From Maribacter sp. (GTDB taxonomy: Bacteria > Bacteroidota > Bacteroidia > Flavobacteriales > Flavobacteriaceae): a stretch of 64,000 nt of DNA. A model generated the notes under the pieces. That model made no database searches, was not told the origin of the DNA, and saw nothing but the letters and a program-made list of their open reading frames with translations. Position 1 is the stretch's first letter. Every line of letters begins with the position of its first letter. The stretch is taken from NCBI RefSeq assembly GCF_016744255.1, contig NZ_JADGES010000002.1:1-64000 (forward strand), written 5' to 3'. Below, in pieces: positions 34,772 to 44,881 of the stretch. The position numbers and the translations under genes are program-made.

Positions 34772-36889
34772 TTATTCCTGTAATGCTAATTGAATACGTT
34801 TTCTACTAACATCTACCTCCATAACCTTCACTACAATTTGTTGATGTAACCGTACATGCTCATTGACATCCTTAACAAAAGAATCGGAAAGATTAGAAAC
34901 ATGAATTAGTCCACTCTCTTTAATACCGACATCTACAAAACAACCAAAATTGGTAATATTATTTACTATCCCTGGCAAAAGCTGTCCTTCACTTAAATCT
35001 GTAATAGATTTTATATTTTGATCAAAAGTAAAGACCTTCGCTTTTTCGCGTAAATCTAAGCCAGGTTTTTCTAATTCCTGAATAATATCTCTTAAGGTTG
35101 GAAGACCAATAGCATCGGTTATATATTGATTCAAGACAATACTTTCTAAGTCTTTTTTATTGCCAATAAGGCTCCCAATGGAAACACCCTTATCTTTTGC
35201 CATTTTTTCTGCAATGGAATAACTTTCTGGGTGTATTGCAGAATCATCTAAGGGGTTTTTTGCATTTTTAATGCGCAAAAAAGCCGCCCCCTGCTCAAAA
35301 GCCTTCCCCCCTAAACGAGGCACTTTTTTTATAGCCGCTCTACTCTTAAACGGGCCATTCTTATTTCTATGCGCCACAATATTCTCTGCCAATTTGGGGC
35401 CAATTCCAGAAACATAGCTAAGTAATGATTTACTTGCCGTATTAATATTTACACCAACATAATTTACACAGCTCCCCACTACCGTGTCTAAAGATTTTTG
35501 CAGTTTAGTTTGATCTACATCGTGTTGGTATTGTCCTACTCCAATTGATTTAGCATCAATCTTTACCAATTCTGCTAGAGGATCTGCTAATCTTCTTCCA
35601 ATAGAAACTGCACCCCTAACAGTGACATCGTAATTAGGAAATTCATCTCTCGCTATTTTAGATGCGGAGTAAATAGATGCTCCTGCCTCACTAACTACAA
35701 ATACTTCTATAGCATTTGTAAAATCTATGCTTTTTATTAATTGCTCTGTTTCTCTAGAAGCGGTGCCATTACCAATAGCAATAGCTTCTATTTCATAAGC
35801 ATCTACTAACGAATTTATTTTATGTATAGCTCCACTACTATCGTTCTGTGGCGCATGTGGGTAAATAGTGTCATTATGCTCTAAGTAGCCCTGAGCACTT
35901 AAGCAAACTACCTTACAACCCGTTCTAAAACCAGGATCAATAGCTAGAATTCTTTTTTCTCCTAATGGAGACCCTAAAAGGAGTTGCTTTAAATTTTTAG
36001 CAAAAACAGTAATCGCAGATTCATCTGCTTTTTCCTTTGCTAGCTTTAATCTTTCATTAGATAAGGATGGCAGTAACAATCTTTTGTAAGCGTCCTTTAT
36101 GGCTACCGAAATTTGGCCACTACATGCATTATTACTTTTTATAATACGATCTTCTATTTTCGACAAAGCTCTTTCATCATCAATCTCAATTTTAACTCTA
36201 ATATAACCTTCACTCTCGGCCCTTAGTATAGCCAACAATCTATGCGATGGGCAACGACCTAAAGACTCGCTCCAATCAAAATAATCCCTATACTTTTGAG
36301 CTTTTTCTTCTTCTTTTTTTACGGCAATTACTTTGGTGGCAATTTGCGCAAATTTTTCTAGTTGATACCGCACTTGATTCCTAATATCCGATCGCTCATT
36401 TATCCACTCTGCAATTATATGGCGAGCCCCTTCTAAAGCTTCTTCTTCGTTTTGTATGGTATTATTTAAAAATTTGGTGGCCGCAAACTCTATTTCATCA
36501 TTGCGTTGTGCCATGATAATTTTCGCTAGAGGCTCTAGCCCGTTCTTGCGAGCAGTTTCTGCTTTGGTTTTTCTACTCTTTTTATACGGAAGATAAATAT
36601 CCTCTAAAGTGGTAAGGTCCACTACTGCATTAATTTTAGCTTGTAATTCCTGCGTTAAAACGCCTTGTTCTTCTAGCGCCTTTAAAACGGATTTTTTGCG
36701 TTTTCCTAAAGCTTCATATTGCTCTTTAAATTTTACAATCTCTCCTACCTGAACCTCATCTAAATTCCCGGTATGTTCTTTTCTATATCTAGATATAAAT
36801 GGGATAGTACAATCCTCATTTAAAAGTTCCACTGTATTTTGGATACTCTTTTCTGGTAGCTGAGTACGTGCTCTTATATATTTTATCAT
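34772..36889 (-). CDS. tex: Tex family RNA-binding protein
   Basis: A 705-residue Tex protein: an N-terminal helical domain (residues 1-180), a YqgF-like RNase H fold near 320-440 (LAIDPGFRTGCKV), a helix-hairpin-helix pair near 490-560 (VSGIGPKLAENIV) and a C-terminal S1 domain (about 635-705, PGIVNNITNFGCFVDVGIKESG). The start is confirmed by the first residues RARTQLPEKSIQNTV, which match the family. Tex acts in transcription and RNA handling. Its start codon lies 2 bases after a hairpin with a T-run at 36891-36922. Confidence 0.92.
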   Translation of the reverse strand: MIKYIRARTQLPEKSIQNTVELLNEDCTIPFISRYRKEHTGNLDEVQVGEIVKFKEQYEALGKRKKSVLKALEEQGVLTQELQAKINAVVDLTTLEDIYLPYKKSRKTKAETARKNGLEPLAKIIMAQRNDEIEFAATKFLNNTIQNEEEALEGARHIIAEWINERSDIRNQVRYQLEKFAQIATKVIAVKKEEEKAQKYRDYFDWSESLGRCPSHRLLAILRAESEGYIRVKIEIDDERALSKIEDRIIKSNNACSGQISVAIKDAYKRLLLPSLSNERLKLAKEKADESAITVFAKNLKQLLLGSPLGEKRILAIDPGFRTGCKVVCLSAQGYLEHNDTIYPHAPQNDSSGAIHKINSLVDAYEIEAIAIGNGTASRETEQLIKSIDFTNAIEVFVVSEAGASIYSASKIARDEFPNYDVTVRGAVSIGRRLADPLAELVKIDAKSIGVGQYQHDVDQTKLQKSLDTVVGSCVNYVGVNINTASKSLLSYVSGIGPKLAENIVAHRNKNGPFKSRAAIKKVPRLGGKAFEQGAAFLRIKNAKNPLDDSAIHPESYSIAEKMAKDKGVSIGSLIGNKKDLESIVLNQYITDAIGLPTLRDIIQELEKPGLDLREKAKVFTFDQNIKSITDLSEGQLLPGIVNNITNFGCFVDVGIKESGLIHVSNLSDSFVKDVNEHVRLHQQIVVKVMEVDVSRKRIQLALQE

Positions 36890-36890
36890 A

Positions 36891-36922
36891 AAAAAGACCT
36901 TATAAAATTATTTATAAGGTCT
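36891..36922 (-). terminator. Perfect hairpin with T-run just before the tex start
   Basis: On the minus strand a 12-bp perfect stem (AGACCTTATAAA / TTTATAAGGTCT) with loop TAAT is followed by TTTTT, then the tex ATG. As the OmpA-type gene ends at 36973 upstream, this is likely its terminator. Its position against the tex start codon also allows a leader role in tex control. Confidence 0.8.
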
Positions 36923-36972
36923 CTAATATATTTAACTCGATTGATTATATCGAATTTATAAGCTAAAATTTT

Positions 36973-37674
36973 CTAGTTTTCTCCAGATTGTGTTTTAGCC
37001 TCATTAATCATCTTCTCATTTGGCAATATTGCCACATTTACTCTTCTGTTTTTTGCTCTTCCGTCCGCAGTACTATTATCATTCGTTGGTTGGTTTTCTC
37101 CAAACCATTGTGTTGTAAATCTACCTGCAAGCAATCCTTTTCCGGTAAGATAGCTAGTTACAGCACCCGCTCTATTTTTAGACAGGGTCATGTTATACTC
37201 TTCAGCACCTACACTATCCGTATGCCCTACCACTAAAATATTTGTATCTGGATACTCCTTAAAGACTCCTGCCAATTTATCTAAAGAATTTTGTGAGGCT
37301 GTATTAATATTATACTTATTAGTATCAAAAAAGACACCACTATTTTCATCAAAAGTAATTACGATACCGTCGTCTACTCGTTCCACACGTGCTCCTGGTA
37401 TTTCTTCTTCTATTTTTTGGGCTTGTTTGTCCATTTTGTTACCAATAAGAACACCTGCTCCACCACCAACAACACCGCCAATAATAGCTCCTAATTCTCC
37501 GTTTCCGCCTTTGCCAATATTATTACCTAATATTGCTCCTATAATAGCTCCCCCTGTTGCTCCAATAACAGCTCCTTTTTGTTTGTTATTTGCATTTTGC
37601 ACCGTTTTACAATTGGTAAAACTGATAACGATTACCAGTGCTAATGCAAAGGTTAGTATTTTATTAATTTTCAT
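36973..37674 (-). CDS. OmpA-family lipoprotein with glycine zipper
   Basis: A 233-residue lipoprotein (lipobox ISFTNCKT, Cys near 23). Residues about 35-85 form a glycine zipper (GAVIGATGGAIIGAILGNNIGKGG), and residues about 110-225 an OmpA-type peptidoglycan-binding domain with NILVVGHTDSVGAEEYNMTLSKNRA. It should link the outer membrane to peptidoglycan. It lies 29 bases downstream of the lipocalin-like gene and is probably transcribed with it, ending at the hairpin before tex. Confidence 0.9.
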   Translation of the reverse strand: MKINKILTFALALVIVISFTNCKTVQNANNKQKGAVIGATGGAIIGAILGNNIGKGGNGELGAIIGGVVGGGAGVLIGNKMDKQAQKIEEEIPGARVERVDDGIVITFDENSGVFFDTNKYNINTASQNSLDKLAGVFKEYPDTNILVVGHTDSVGAEEYNMTLSKNRAGAVTSYLTGKGLLAGRFTTQWFGENQPTNDNSTADGRAKNRRVNVAILPNEKMINEAKTQSGEN

Positions 37675-37702
37675 AGATTTTAAATAAGGGGTTATTTTTT
37701 AT

Positions 37703-38173
37703 TTATTGTTTAGCAAAAACCATACTAATTGTAAACGGTTTTTCATCTACAGTTAAAGTTTGCTCCCAGATCATACTGGTTTCTGTTAACTGGGTAAGAT
37801 TTAATCTAAAACCAACATTATTTTGGCTTTTATTTTTTTCATCTGTAGGTTTTAATAGAAAATTATACAAGCCTGTTGCTTGATTAATTTCTTTAATTGT
37901 AAAAATAAAATTACGATTACCAACAGCGCAGCTAACATTATTTATAGCATACATTCCTGTGTTATTATTTGGTATAAACTGCCACGTACTTCCTTCAAAA
38001 CATACTTTTTCCACATCATTTAAAAGTGTAACATTGTATGTTCCAGACTCACTGTAATTCACATGGTTTAGCATCCAATTCCCTTTAATAACTTTTTTAG
38101 AGACTCGTACAGTTTTAGAACCTCCACAGGAAAATAAACTTACCGAAAATAGTAGTACTAGTAAATGTTTCAT
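37703..38173 (-). CDS. Lipocalin-like lipoprotein
   Basis: A 156-residue lipoprotein (lipobox SLFSCGGSK) with a mature part of short strands that fits the small lipocalin-type beta-barrels of Bacteroidota: GNWMLNHVNYSESGTYN, STWQFIPNNNTGMY and MIWEQTLTVDEKPF. Members of the group are thought to bind lipids or small molecules in the envelope. It precedes the OmpA-type lipoprotein gene by 29 bases, suggesting a two-gene transcript for cell-envelope functions. Confidence 0.75.
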   Translation of the reverse strand: MKHLLVLLFSVSLFSCGGSKTVRVSKKVIKGNWMLNHVNYSESGTYNVTLLNDVEKVCFEGSTWQFIPNNNTGMYAINNVSCAVGNRNFIFTIKEINQATGLYNFLLKPTDEKNKSQNNVGFRLNLTQLTETSMIWEQTLTVDEKPFTISMVFAKQ

Positions 38174-38306
38174 TCGTTTTCTTTTATATACGCATCACCC
38201 AATAATTTAGACTTTAAAAAAACTATTATTCCTTATAGCCTTTTTTACATCTACGTATTCATCTTGTAAAATTAAAATATTGAATTAAAAATTAGGCTGT
38301 AGAAGG

Positions 38307-38471
38307 TTAAGCTACTTTTTTTAGCAAATCGAAACATGGGCATTTTTTACAACGCTTGTTCTCTGATTTTTTATACTTTTTACAACATTTATTTTTTACC
38401 TTATCGGGCACTAAAGAAACCGACTTAGATAATTTTTTTAATGCTTTTTTCTCCTTCTTTTTTTTACCCAA
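38307..38471 (-). CDS. Small Lys/Cys-rich protein with TTG start
   Basis: A 54-residue open frame starting with TTG at 38471 (GAG-containing purine stretch about 9 bases before it) gives a product with KKKKEKKALKKLSKSVS at the start and two Cys clusters, KCCKKYKK and RCKKCPCFDLL. No ATG is present in this frame. The Cys pattern suggests a metal-binding knuckle and the Lys-rich start may bind nucleic acid. It fills most of the 364-base space between the lipocalin-like and ferritin genes. I recall similar short proteins in Flavobacteriia but know no function. Confidence 0.6.
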   Translation of the reverse strand: MGKKKKEKKALKKLSKSVSLVPDKVKNKCCKKYKKSENKRCKKCPCFDLLKKVA

Positions 38472-38537
38472 AACAAATTGCTCTTTGCGATGGGTAAATA
38501 TACTTATTTTTATTTAATCTAAATAAAATAGTTATTT

Positions 38538-39056
38538 CTACTGAGGACTGTCCATTGAAGCGGAAGTAACCGTTAATTGCTCTATATCTCTATCGAACAA
38601 ATACAATCCTCCTTTATCATTACCTATAAGATTTATTTTATCTAGTATATTCCGTGCTACTGCCTCTTCTTCTATTTGCTCGGAAACGTACCATTGCAAG
38701 AAATTATGTGTAGCATAGTCCCTTTCTCCTAAAGTAATATGTACTAAATCATTAATACTACTAGATACAAAAACCTCATGCTCTAACAATTTTTCAAACA
38801 TTTCTTTAAAGGAATTAAAAGTAACATTAGGAGCAGTTAACTCTGAAATCTGTGCATGCCCACCACGTTCATTTACAAATTTTATAAGTTTTAACATATG
38901 ATCTCTCTCTTCTTGAGATTGTTTATACATAAAACCCGCGACCCCTTCTAAGCCCTTAACCTCAGCCCAACAAGCCATTGCTAAATAAATCTGGGAAGAT
39001 TCTGCTTCTATTTTTATCTGACTATTAAGTGCTTCTTCTATTTTTTTTGATAACAT
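38538..39056 (-). CDS. Ferritin
   Basis: A 172-residue non-heme ferritin with the four-helix bundle and ferroxidase ligands: Glu residues in IEAESSQIYLAMACWAEVKG, EERDHMLKLIKF and later LQWYVSEQIEEEAVA. It oxidises and stores iron as a 24-mer. It is the only iron gene in the region, with 30 bases to metG upstream, so it may be cotranscribed with it or have its own promoter in the short gap. Confidence 0.93.
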   Translation of the reverse strand: MLSKKIEEALNSQIKIEAESSQIYLAMACWAEVKGLEGVAGFMYKQSQEERDHMLKLIKFVNERGGHAQISELTAPNVTFNSFKEMFEKLLEHEVFVSSSINDLVHITLGERDYATHNFLQWYVSEQIEEEAVARNILDKINLIGNDKGGLYLFDRDIEQLTVTSASMDSPQ

Positions 39057-39086
39057 GTTCTTCTTTTTTTTAATAAAATTACAAAT

Positions 39087-41153
39087 TTAATTGATAGTCT
39101 CTCCGTTAGAAACCCCATCTTCATCTGGGTTAACAAAAACTAGTTTACCATCTGCATTTTCTGTCATTAATATCATTCCTTCGCTCTCTACCCCTCTTAA
39201 AGCTCTTGGCGATAAGTTAATTAATACCGTCACTTTTTTACCTACTATTTCTTCTGGTTTAAAGCTTTCTGCTATACCAGAGACGATAGTCCTTACATCT
39301 AAGCCTGTATCTACCTTTAATACCAATAATTTTTTGGCTTTAGGCATTTTCTCTGCTTCTATAATAGTCCCTACACGCATATCTAGCTTAGAAAAATCAT
39401 CGAAAGTAATGGTGTCTTTTTGCGCTACAACTTCTTTATTCGCGTTTTCGTTTGCTTTTTTAGTGGCTTCTAACTTATCTAATTGCATTTGCACTTCTTT
39501 ATCTTCTATCTTTCTAAAAAGCAATTCTGCTTTATTAATTTGATGTTTTGGTGCTATTAGCACATCTTTCAGAGCTACATCTTCCCATGCTATGTCATCT
39601 AATTGTAAGATTCCTTTTAATTTGGCAGATGTAAATGGCAAAAATGGTTCGCTAAGTATCGCTAAAGCCGATGCTATTTGCAACGCAACATACATTACTG
39701 TTTTTACGCGTTCTTCATCTTGCTTTATAACTTTCCAAGGTTCCTCATCTGCTAGGTATTTATTCCCTAAACGTGCTAAATTCATAAGTTCCTGCCCTGC
39801 TTCTCGGAAGCGGTATCTTTCGATAGAACTAGAAATTATTCCTGGATATTTTTTCAATTGCGCAAGGGTTTCTTCATCCACATTGGAAAAATTCCCTGCA
39901 GGTGGCACCTGCCCATTGTAATATTTATGTGTTAATACAGCCACACGGTTTACGAAGTTCCCGAAAATGGCAACTAATTCGTTATTATTACGTGCCTGAA
40001 AATCTTTCCAAGTAAAATCGTTATCCTTTGTTTCTGGCGCATTTGCTGTTAAGGTATACCGTAACACATCTTGCATATCTGGGAACTCCTCTAAATACTC
40101 ATGCAACCAAACTGCCCAATTTTTAGAAGTAGATAATTTATTCCCTTCTAAATTTAAAAACTCATTTGCTGGTACGTTTTCTGGTAGAATATATCCGCCA
40201 TGTGCCTTTAGTATTGCCGGGAATATAATACAGTGAAAAACGATATTATCCTTCCCAATAAAGTGTACCATTTTAGTATCATCCGATTTCCAGTATGGCT
40301 CCCAATCTTTACCTTCACGAGCTGCCCATTCTTTGGTAGATGATATATACCCAATAGGAGCATCAAACCAAACATAAAGAACTTTACCTTCTCCCCCTTC
40401 TACAGGTACTGGTATACCCCAATCTAAATCTCTTGTAACTGCTCTTGGTTTTAAACCATCGTCTATCCAAGATTTACATTGTCCGTATACATTAGGTTTC
40501 CAATCTTTTTTATGACCTTCTAAAATCCATTCCCTTAAAAAGGCTTCGTGTCTATCTAATGGCAAAAACCAGTGTTTTGTTTCTTTTAAAGTAGGAACTG
40601 CTCCTGTTATAGTAGATTTTGGATTAATTAAGTCGGTAGCATTTAAAGTAGAACCACAATTTTCGCATTGATCTCCGTAAGCTTCTTCGTTTCCACATTT
40701 TGGGCATGTACCTACAACAAAACGATCTGCCAAAAACTGCTTAGCCTCTTCATCGTACAATTGCGCTGTGGTTTCTTCAATAAAATCGCCTTGTTCATTT
40801 AATTTTATAAAAAAATCGGATGCGGTTTTATGATGAATCTCGGAAGAAGTTCTAGAGTAATTATCAAAGGTAATTCCAAAATCCTGGAAGGATTTTTTTA
40901 TAATCCCATTATACTTATCAATTACATCTTTTGGAGTTATTCCTTCCTTTTTTGCCTTCATTGAAATGGCAACACCATGCTCATCACTACCACAAACAAA
41001 AGCCACATCATTATTAGTTAAACGCAAATAGCGCGCATAAATATCTGCTGGCACATAAACCCCTGCTAAATGACCTATGTGTATAGGCCCATTAGTATAA
41101 GGCAATGCTGCTGTAATAGTATATCTGGCTGGTTTTTTTAGTTCTGTAGACAT
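39087..41153 (-). CDS. metG: Methionine-tRNA ligase with C-terminal tRNA-binding domain
   Basis: A 688-residue class I synthetase with HIGH-type PIHIGHLAG near residue 20, a zinc knuckle ([17 protein letters not shown], near 150) and the KMSKS-type KLSTSKN near 345. The C-terminal 110 residues form an EMAPII-like tRNA-binding domain ([20 protein letters not shown]). It charges tRNA-Met. All essential motifs are intact. Confidence 0.96.
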   Translation of the reverse strand: MSTELKKPARYTITAALPYTNGPIHIGHLAGVYVPADIYARYLRLTNNDVAFVCGSDEHGVAISMKAKKEGITPKDVIDKYNGIIKKSFQDFGITFDNYSRTSSEIHHKTASDFFIKLNEQGDFIEETTAQLYDEEAKQFLADRFVVGTCPKCGNEEAYGDQCENCGSTLNATDLINPKSTITGAVPTLKETKHWFLPLDRHEAFLREWILEGHKKDWKPNVYGQCKSWIDDGLKPRAVTRDLDWGIPVPVEGGEGKVLYVWFDAPIGYISSTKEWAAREGKDWEPYWKSDDTKMVHFIGKDNIVFHCIIFPAILKAHGGYILPENVPANEFLNLEGNKLSTSKNWAVWLHEYLEEFPDMQDVLRYTLTANAPETKDNDFTWKDFQARNNNELVAIFGNFVNRVAVLTHKYYNGQVPPAGNFSNVDEETLAQLKKYPGIISSSIERYRFREAGQELMNLARLGNKYLADEEPWKVIKQDEERVKTVMYVALQIASALAILSEPFLPFTSAKLKGILQLDDIAWEDVALKDVLIAPKHQINKAELLFRKIEDKEVQMQLDKLEATKKANENANKEVVAQKDTITFDDFSKLDMRVGTIIEAEKMPKAKKLLVLKVDTGLDVRTIVSGIAESFKPEEIVGKKVTVLINLSPRALRGVESEGMILMTENADGKLVFVNPDEDGVSNGETIN

Positions 41154-41331
41154 GTATAAAATTAATTAAGAAACAAAAATACAGATTTTGCTCCTAGTTC
41201 GTAGCATTCGGTATTAAATGAATTCAAATTCTATAATAACAGAAGACCTATGTGTGCAGCTTATCGAATATTTATACGAAATCCTTAAATATTTAGTTAT
41301 TTATAAGACATATCCTACAAAAAATAATGCT

Positions 41332-41508
41332 ATGAGTATAGGAAACCCAAAAAAGTTTACGCTTGCAGAAGATTTAGCAAAAATAAAAAAGGAAGAAAAA
41401 AATAAGAAGCTAGAAGACTCGGTTACTCGAGTGTATAAAAAGAATGACCATAGAGTAAAAAAAGAACTTACCTTTTCTACTAAAAAAAGTAAATCTAAAC
41501 TCGTTTAG
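41332..41508 (+). CDS. Short basic hypothetical protein
   Basis: From the ATG at 41332 the product has 58 residues, beginning MSIGNPKKFTLAEDLAKIKKEEKNKK and ending in a Lys/Ser-rich tail. It is strongly basic and helical, with no recognised domain. A start at 41218 is possible but would add 38 hydrophobic residues that do not fit. It is divergent from metG and followed by the shared terminator. Confidence 0.6.
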   Translation: MSIGNPKKFTLAEDLAKIKKEEKNKKLEDSVTRVYKKNDHRVKKELTFSTKKSKSKLV

Positions 41509-41514
41509 AATAAC

Positions 41515-41550
41515 AAAAAAGCCTTCTTAGCACAAAGTACACAAGAAGGC
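41515..41550 (-). terminator. Terminator of the DUF1501 gene
   Basis: Stem GCCTTCTT (41521-41528) pairs with AAGAAGGC (41543-41550) across a 14-base loop. On the minus strand it is followed by TTTTTT, giving a good terminator for the DUF1501/DUF1800 transcript; on the plus strand the T-run is weak. Confidence 0.8.
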
Positions 41551-41572
41551 TTAATAAATAGTGGGGTTATTT

Positions 41573-43312
41573 TTAAGCTACCATTACGGATTTGCTCATT
41601 TTCTTATTTTGTACATTAATTCTATAAATATATTTACCCGTAGCCAAATGTTGAGGCATACGTTCTCTTATGTTTATTTCTGTGGATCCCTCTGACATTC
41701 TTTCGCTATACACCGTACCCACATTCTGTCCCATTATATTATATAATTGAATTTCTACAATAGCAGAAAAAGGCATTTCTATATAAATATGAGGTGTTTC
41801 ATCCGTTGGATAAAATGGTTTATGTATTATAGCATTTAAGAGTTCTGGACTGAACGGGGTCTCACTGTCTGGTCCTGGTTGTGTTGGCAAAGTTGGCTCC
41901 CCATCACTCATAGCAATATCTGGAAATACGGTCTCTGCATGGCATTGAAAACCTAAATCTACAGGGGTATAATTATAACCCGCTATGTTCGTAGGGTTTA
42001 AGTGCTCATTTACCGTTGTTGGATCTACACATAACCATTCCGCAAGGACAGTACCATATAAATCTCTAAAATCCATAGTATATTCTAAGTTTCCTCTCCC
42101 ATCTGGGTTATCTAAAGTGGGGTGCTCCCCAACAAAAGCACTTCCTTTTAATCCAGACCCAAAGAAAAGGGTTGGAGCAGCCTTACCGTGATCAGTACCA
42201 TTAGAACCATTCTCAAAAATTCGTCTTCCGAATTCAGAAAAAGTCATACTTAATACTTTTTCATCTTGTTGCGTACAGGCCAAATCTTCATAAAAATTAT
42301 TAACTGCTACAGAAAGATTCGTCATTAACCTTTCGTGCGCTAAAGGTTGATTACCGTGGGTATCAAAACCTCCCATAGAAATCATATATACTTTAGTTCC
42401 TAAGTTCCCTTTTATTAGCTTAGCTAAAAGCTCTAATTGTCTTGCAAAAGAATTATCTTGATATTCCACGCACTGTAGTTTATCACCTCTTAAATAAGCT
42501 TCGTGGATGGTACCCGCATATTCGTTGGTAACATTAGAAACGCCTCTTAAAAATCGTAACTGATCTCCGTACATACAATCATCAAAAAGAGCCTCATCTA
42601 CTGGGAATTGCACTCCAGTTTCCGCTATCTGTTGTAATTGATCTACATTATTGGTAACAAACGCATAATTGGTTTCTTCTCCTTCGAATACCAAATTACC
42701 ATAACTCCCTATTTGTATTGCTGCAGGACCTTCTGGTCTGCTTCCTGGAAAGTCAGAAAGATAATCTGGATACAAATTTTCAAAATGTCTACCCATCCAT
42801 CCTGTATCCGTACCACTAAAACCAGTAGTACTTAAATCTGTATTTGCAAAAATATCGGAACCAGTAAAATGGGAAAGACTTTGCCCCTCATAACCTACAC
42901 CGTGGACGGCTTTAAACTGACCATCTCCCCACATAGACTCTAAAGATTTCATATAGGATGGAACCCCATACTCGTCTGTAAGCTTTAAAATTTTACTTTC
43001 AGGTATATATATGTTAGGTCTTGCTGTGGCATAACTATCATACTGATTAATGGGTATCACGGTACTAAGACCATCATTACCGCCAGAAAGACGAATTAAA
43101 ACTAAGATATTATCCGTTTCGGCATCGGCTACTGCTGTTGTTAATCTTGACGGAGCAGATGCACTTAACATGTTTGAACCAAGCATCATGCTTCCAGAAC
43201 CTGCAATTCCTAATGTTTGTAAAAACGAACGGCGGCTCCAGGTGGCATGTTCTTCATTATGGCCGTCATGCTCTTTGCCTTTGTGAGGAGAATTATCGTG
43301 AGTATCACACAT
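41573..43312 (-). CDS. DUF1501 protein with Tat signal and T9SS C-terminus
   Basis: A 579-residue protein with a twin-arginine signal (SRRSFLQTLG, residues 26-35), a DUF1501 body (LVLIRLSGGNDGLSTVIP near 70, MTFSEFGRRIFENGSNGTDHG near 355) and a C-terminal type IX secretion sorting domain (last 80 residues, ending GKYIYRINVQNKKMSKSVMVA). DUF1501 proteins are related to sulfatase/phosphatase-type folds. With the DUF1800 gene directly upstream (11 bases) it forms the widespread DUF1501/DUF1800 pair. A Tat signal together with a T9SS sorting domain implies export in folded form and attachment at the cell surface. Confidence 0.85.
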   Translation of the reverse strand: MCDTHDNSPHKGKEHDGHNEEHATWSRRSFLQTLGIAGSGSMMLGSNMLSASAPSRLTTAVADAETDNILVLIRLSGGNDGLSTVIPINQYDSYATARPNIYIPESKILKLTDEYGVPSYMKSLESMWGDGQFKAVHGVGYEGQSLSHFTGSDIFANTDLSTTGFSGTDTGWMGRHFENLYPDYLSDFPGSRPEGPAAIQIGSYGNLVFEGEETNYAFVTNNVDQLQQIAETGVQFPVDEALFDDCMYGDQLRFLRGVSNVTNEYAGTIHEAYLRGDKLQCVEYQDNSFARQLELLAKLIKGNLGTKVYMISMGGFDTHGNQPLAHERLMTNLSVAVNNFYEDLACTQQDEKVLSMTFSEFGRRIFENGSNGTDHGKAAPTLFFGSGLKGSAFVGEHPTLDNPDGRGNLEYTMDFRDLYGTVLAEWLCVDPTTVNEHLNPTNIAGYNYTPVDLGFQCHAETVFPDIAMSDGEPTLPTQPGPDSETPFSPELLNAIIHKPFYPTDETPHIYIEMPFSAIVEIQLYNIMGQNVGTVYSERMSEGSTEINIRERMPQHLATGKYIYRINVQNKKMSKSVMVA

Positions 43313-43323
43313 AGTTGTAGGTT

Positions 43324-44826
43324 TTATTTTAGTTGAAATTCAGGTTGTCTACCAAGGTGTTGTAATAGTAGGTATACTTGGTTATGCGCATTCGGCAACA
43401 TCATATTCCATGAAAAGTTACTGGGATCAGGACTATCCTCATAAACACCATTATCTTCATAGGGATCTCTAAAAATACCTATTGCGGTATCGTAATCCGC
43501 TGTTGTTAATAAGCCTTTTGGTAAAATTTTATCAATAATGGCTCTAGCGACTTCAGCTGGATCGTTTGTAGTAGCACCATTTGGCGCTGCAACCTGAACA
43601 CCAAAATCTCTAAATTGTTCTTCATTGCTTTGGTAAAATGCCAATAAAATAGATTCAACGGTTAACCAACGGCCAATCATAAAATTGGTGTTAATCCATG
43701 ACCTATCTCTTTGCCAACCAGCAACATCGAAAGGATCAAATAACGTTTGTCCTAATAAAGAGCTATAATTAATAACTTCACTTATGTTGGTATCGGTAGT
43801 AGTGAAATTCGTTTCTTTAAATAAGTTGTAGTAAATATCAAAAGGACTCTTTATAATTACACCTATGGCGTCATCATCGAAAAAATGTTGGCTCTTGAAT
43901 AGTTGACGCAAAACTGGAGCAATTTCAAAATTATTAGTAATAAAAGTGCTTGCCATACCATCAATTATGGTTTGTGCATTACCCGCTTGGTCTTTAGAAT
44001 CTGGGTGCACAAAAAACTCATATAATTTTCTACATATAAACCCAGCTATTTCATTGGGGCGTTGTGCAAAAAGAATATCGTGTACATCTTGGTAATTCCA
44101 ATTTCCAGTTTGTCCGAATATCGTTTTACTACCTGCATCATGTTTTGTTGCATCAAACAGAACAGCTTCGCAGCCTATCTCTCCTCTTTCTACATAACCC
44201 GTAAGGGCTTTAGCGGTTTCAATAACATCCTCTTCTGTATACGCATTACCTTCGCCTAAAGTAAAAAGCTCTAGTAACTCTCTTCCATAATTTTCATTAG
44301 GATTGTTTCCATTATTATAAACACCGTCTAAGTAATATAACATGGCACTTGTTAGACCAATCTCTTCTACAAAGGTCTTAAAGTTTCCCAACGCATTTCT
44401 TTGTAAACAATTTACGTAATGGTATAAAAAAGAATTACAATCGTAAACATCTATTTCCGTAACAAAATGATTGCTCCAAAAGAAACTAAGTCTGTCTCTT
44501 AAATTATTATTAAGCATATCATTAGCATATGCTAACCCCCATTCCTGTCTTTGAGTTCTTCTCAACTGACTAGCCTGGTCATCATCGGCAGGATAGTTAC
44601 TGTTGTTCCAATCTGCCCAAGAAGGTGCCGTGGTTGTTGTGGCATTTAAAGCTTGATCTACTAGAGAATCTACCAAAGTATTAGCTGTTTGATTAACAGC
44701 TGCATTAATGGTATCCACAGAGGCACTGAAACCTAGCCTCCGGTATAAATGAGCTGCTTTTTGCTGATCCAATGGAACAGTATATACAGCTAATGAAGAA
44801 GTATTACAATTAATGAAATATTCCAT
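43324..44826 (-). CDS. DUF1800 family protein
   Basis: A 500-residue DUF1800 protein: HLYRRLGFSASVDTIN near the start, LRDRLSFFWSNHFVTE near 108 and NENYGRELLELFTLGEGN near 190, followed by FAVG-type helices. Its biochemical role is unknown. It is always found with DUF1501 partners, as here, and the pair is suggested to act together at the surface. No signal peptide of the usual kind is visible at the start, although its partner has one. Confidence 0.88.
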   Translation of the reverse strand: MEYFINCNTSSLAVYTVPLDQQKAAHLYRRLGFSASVDTINAAVNQTANTLVDSLVDQALNATTTTAPSWADWNNSNYPADDDQASQLRRTQRQEWGLAYANDMLNNNLRDRLSFFWSNHFVTEIDVYDCNSFLYHYVNCLQRNALGNFKTFVEEIGLTSAMLYYLDGVYNNGNNPNENYGRELLELFTLGEGNAYTEEDVIETAKALTGYVERGEIGCEAVLFDATKHDAGSKTIFGQTGNWNYQDVHDILFAQRPNEIAGFICRKLYEFFVHPDSKDQAGNAQTIIDGMASTFITNNFEIAPVLRQLFKSQHFFDDDAIGVIIKSPFDIYYNLFKETNFTTTDTNISEVINYSSLLGQTLFDPFDVAGWQRDRSWINTNFMIGRWLTVESILLAFYQSNEEQFRDFGVQVAAPNGATTNDPAEVARAIIDKILPKGLLTTADYDTAIGIFRDPYEDNGVYEDSPDPSNFSWNMMLPNAHNQVYLLLQHLGRQPEFQLK

Positions 44827-44881
44827 AGCGATTTAGGCATTAGTATTTTTAGTTCTTAGAGTTGGGGCTCTATCTTAACGC

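Noticed and set aside
41218..41331. Longer N-terminus for the short basic protein
   Set aside because: The added residues are hydrophobic and unlike the basic body; the ATG at 41332 gives a more consistent product.
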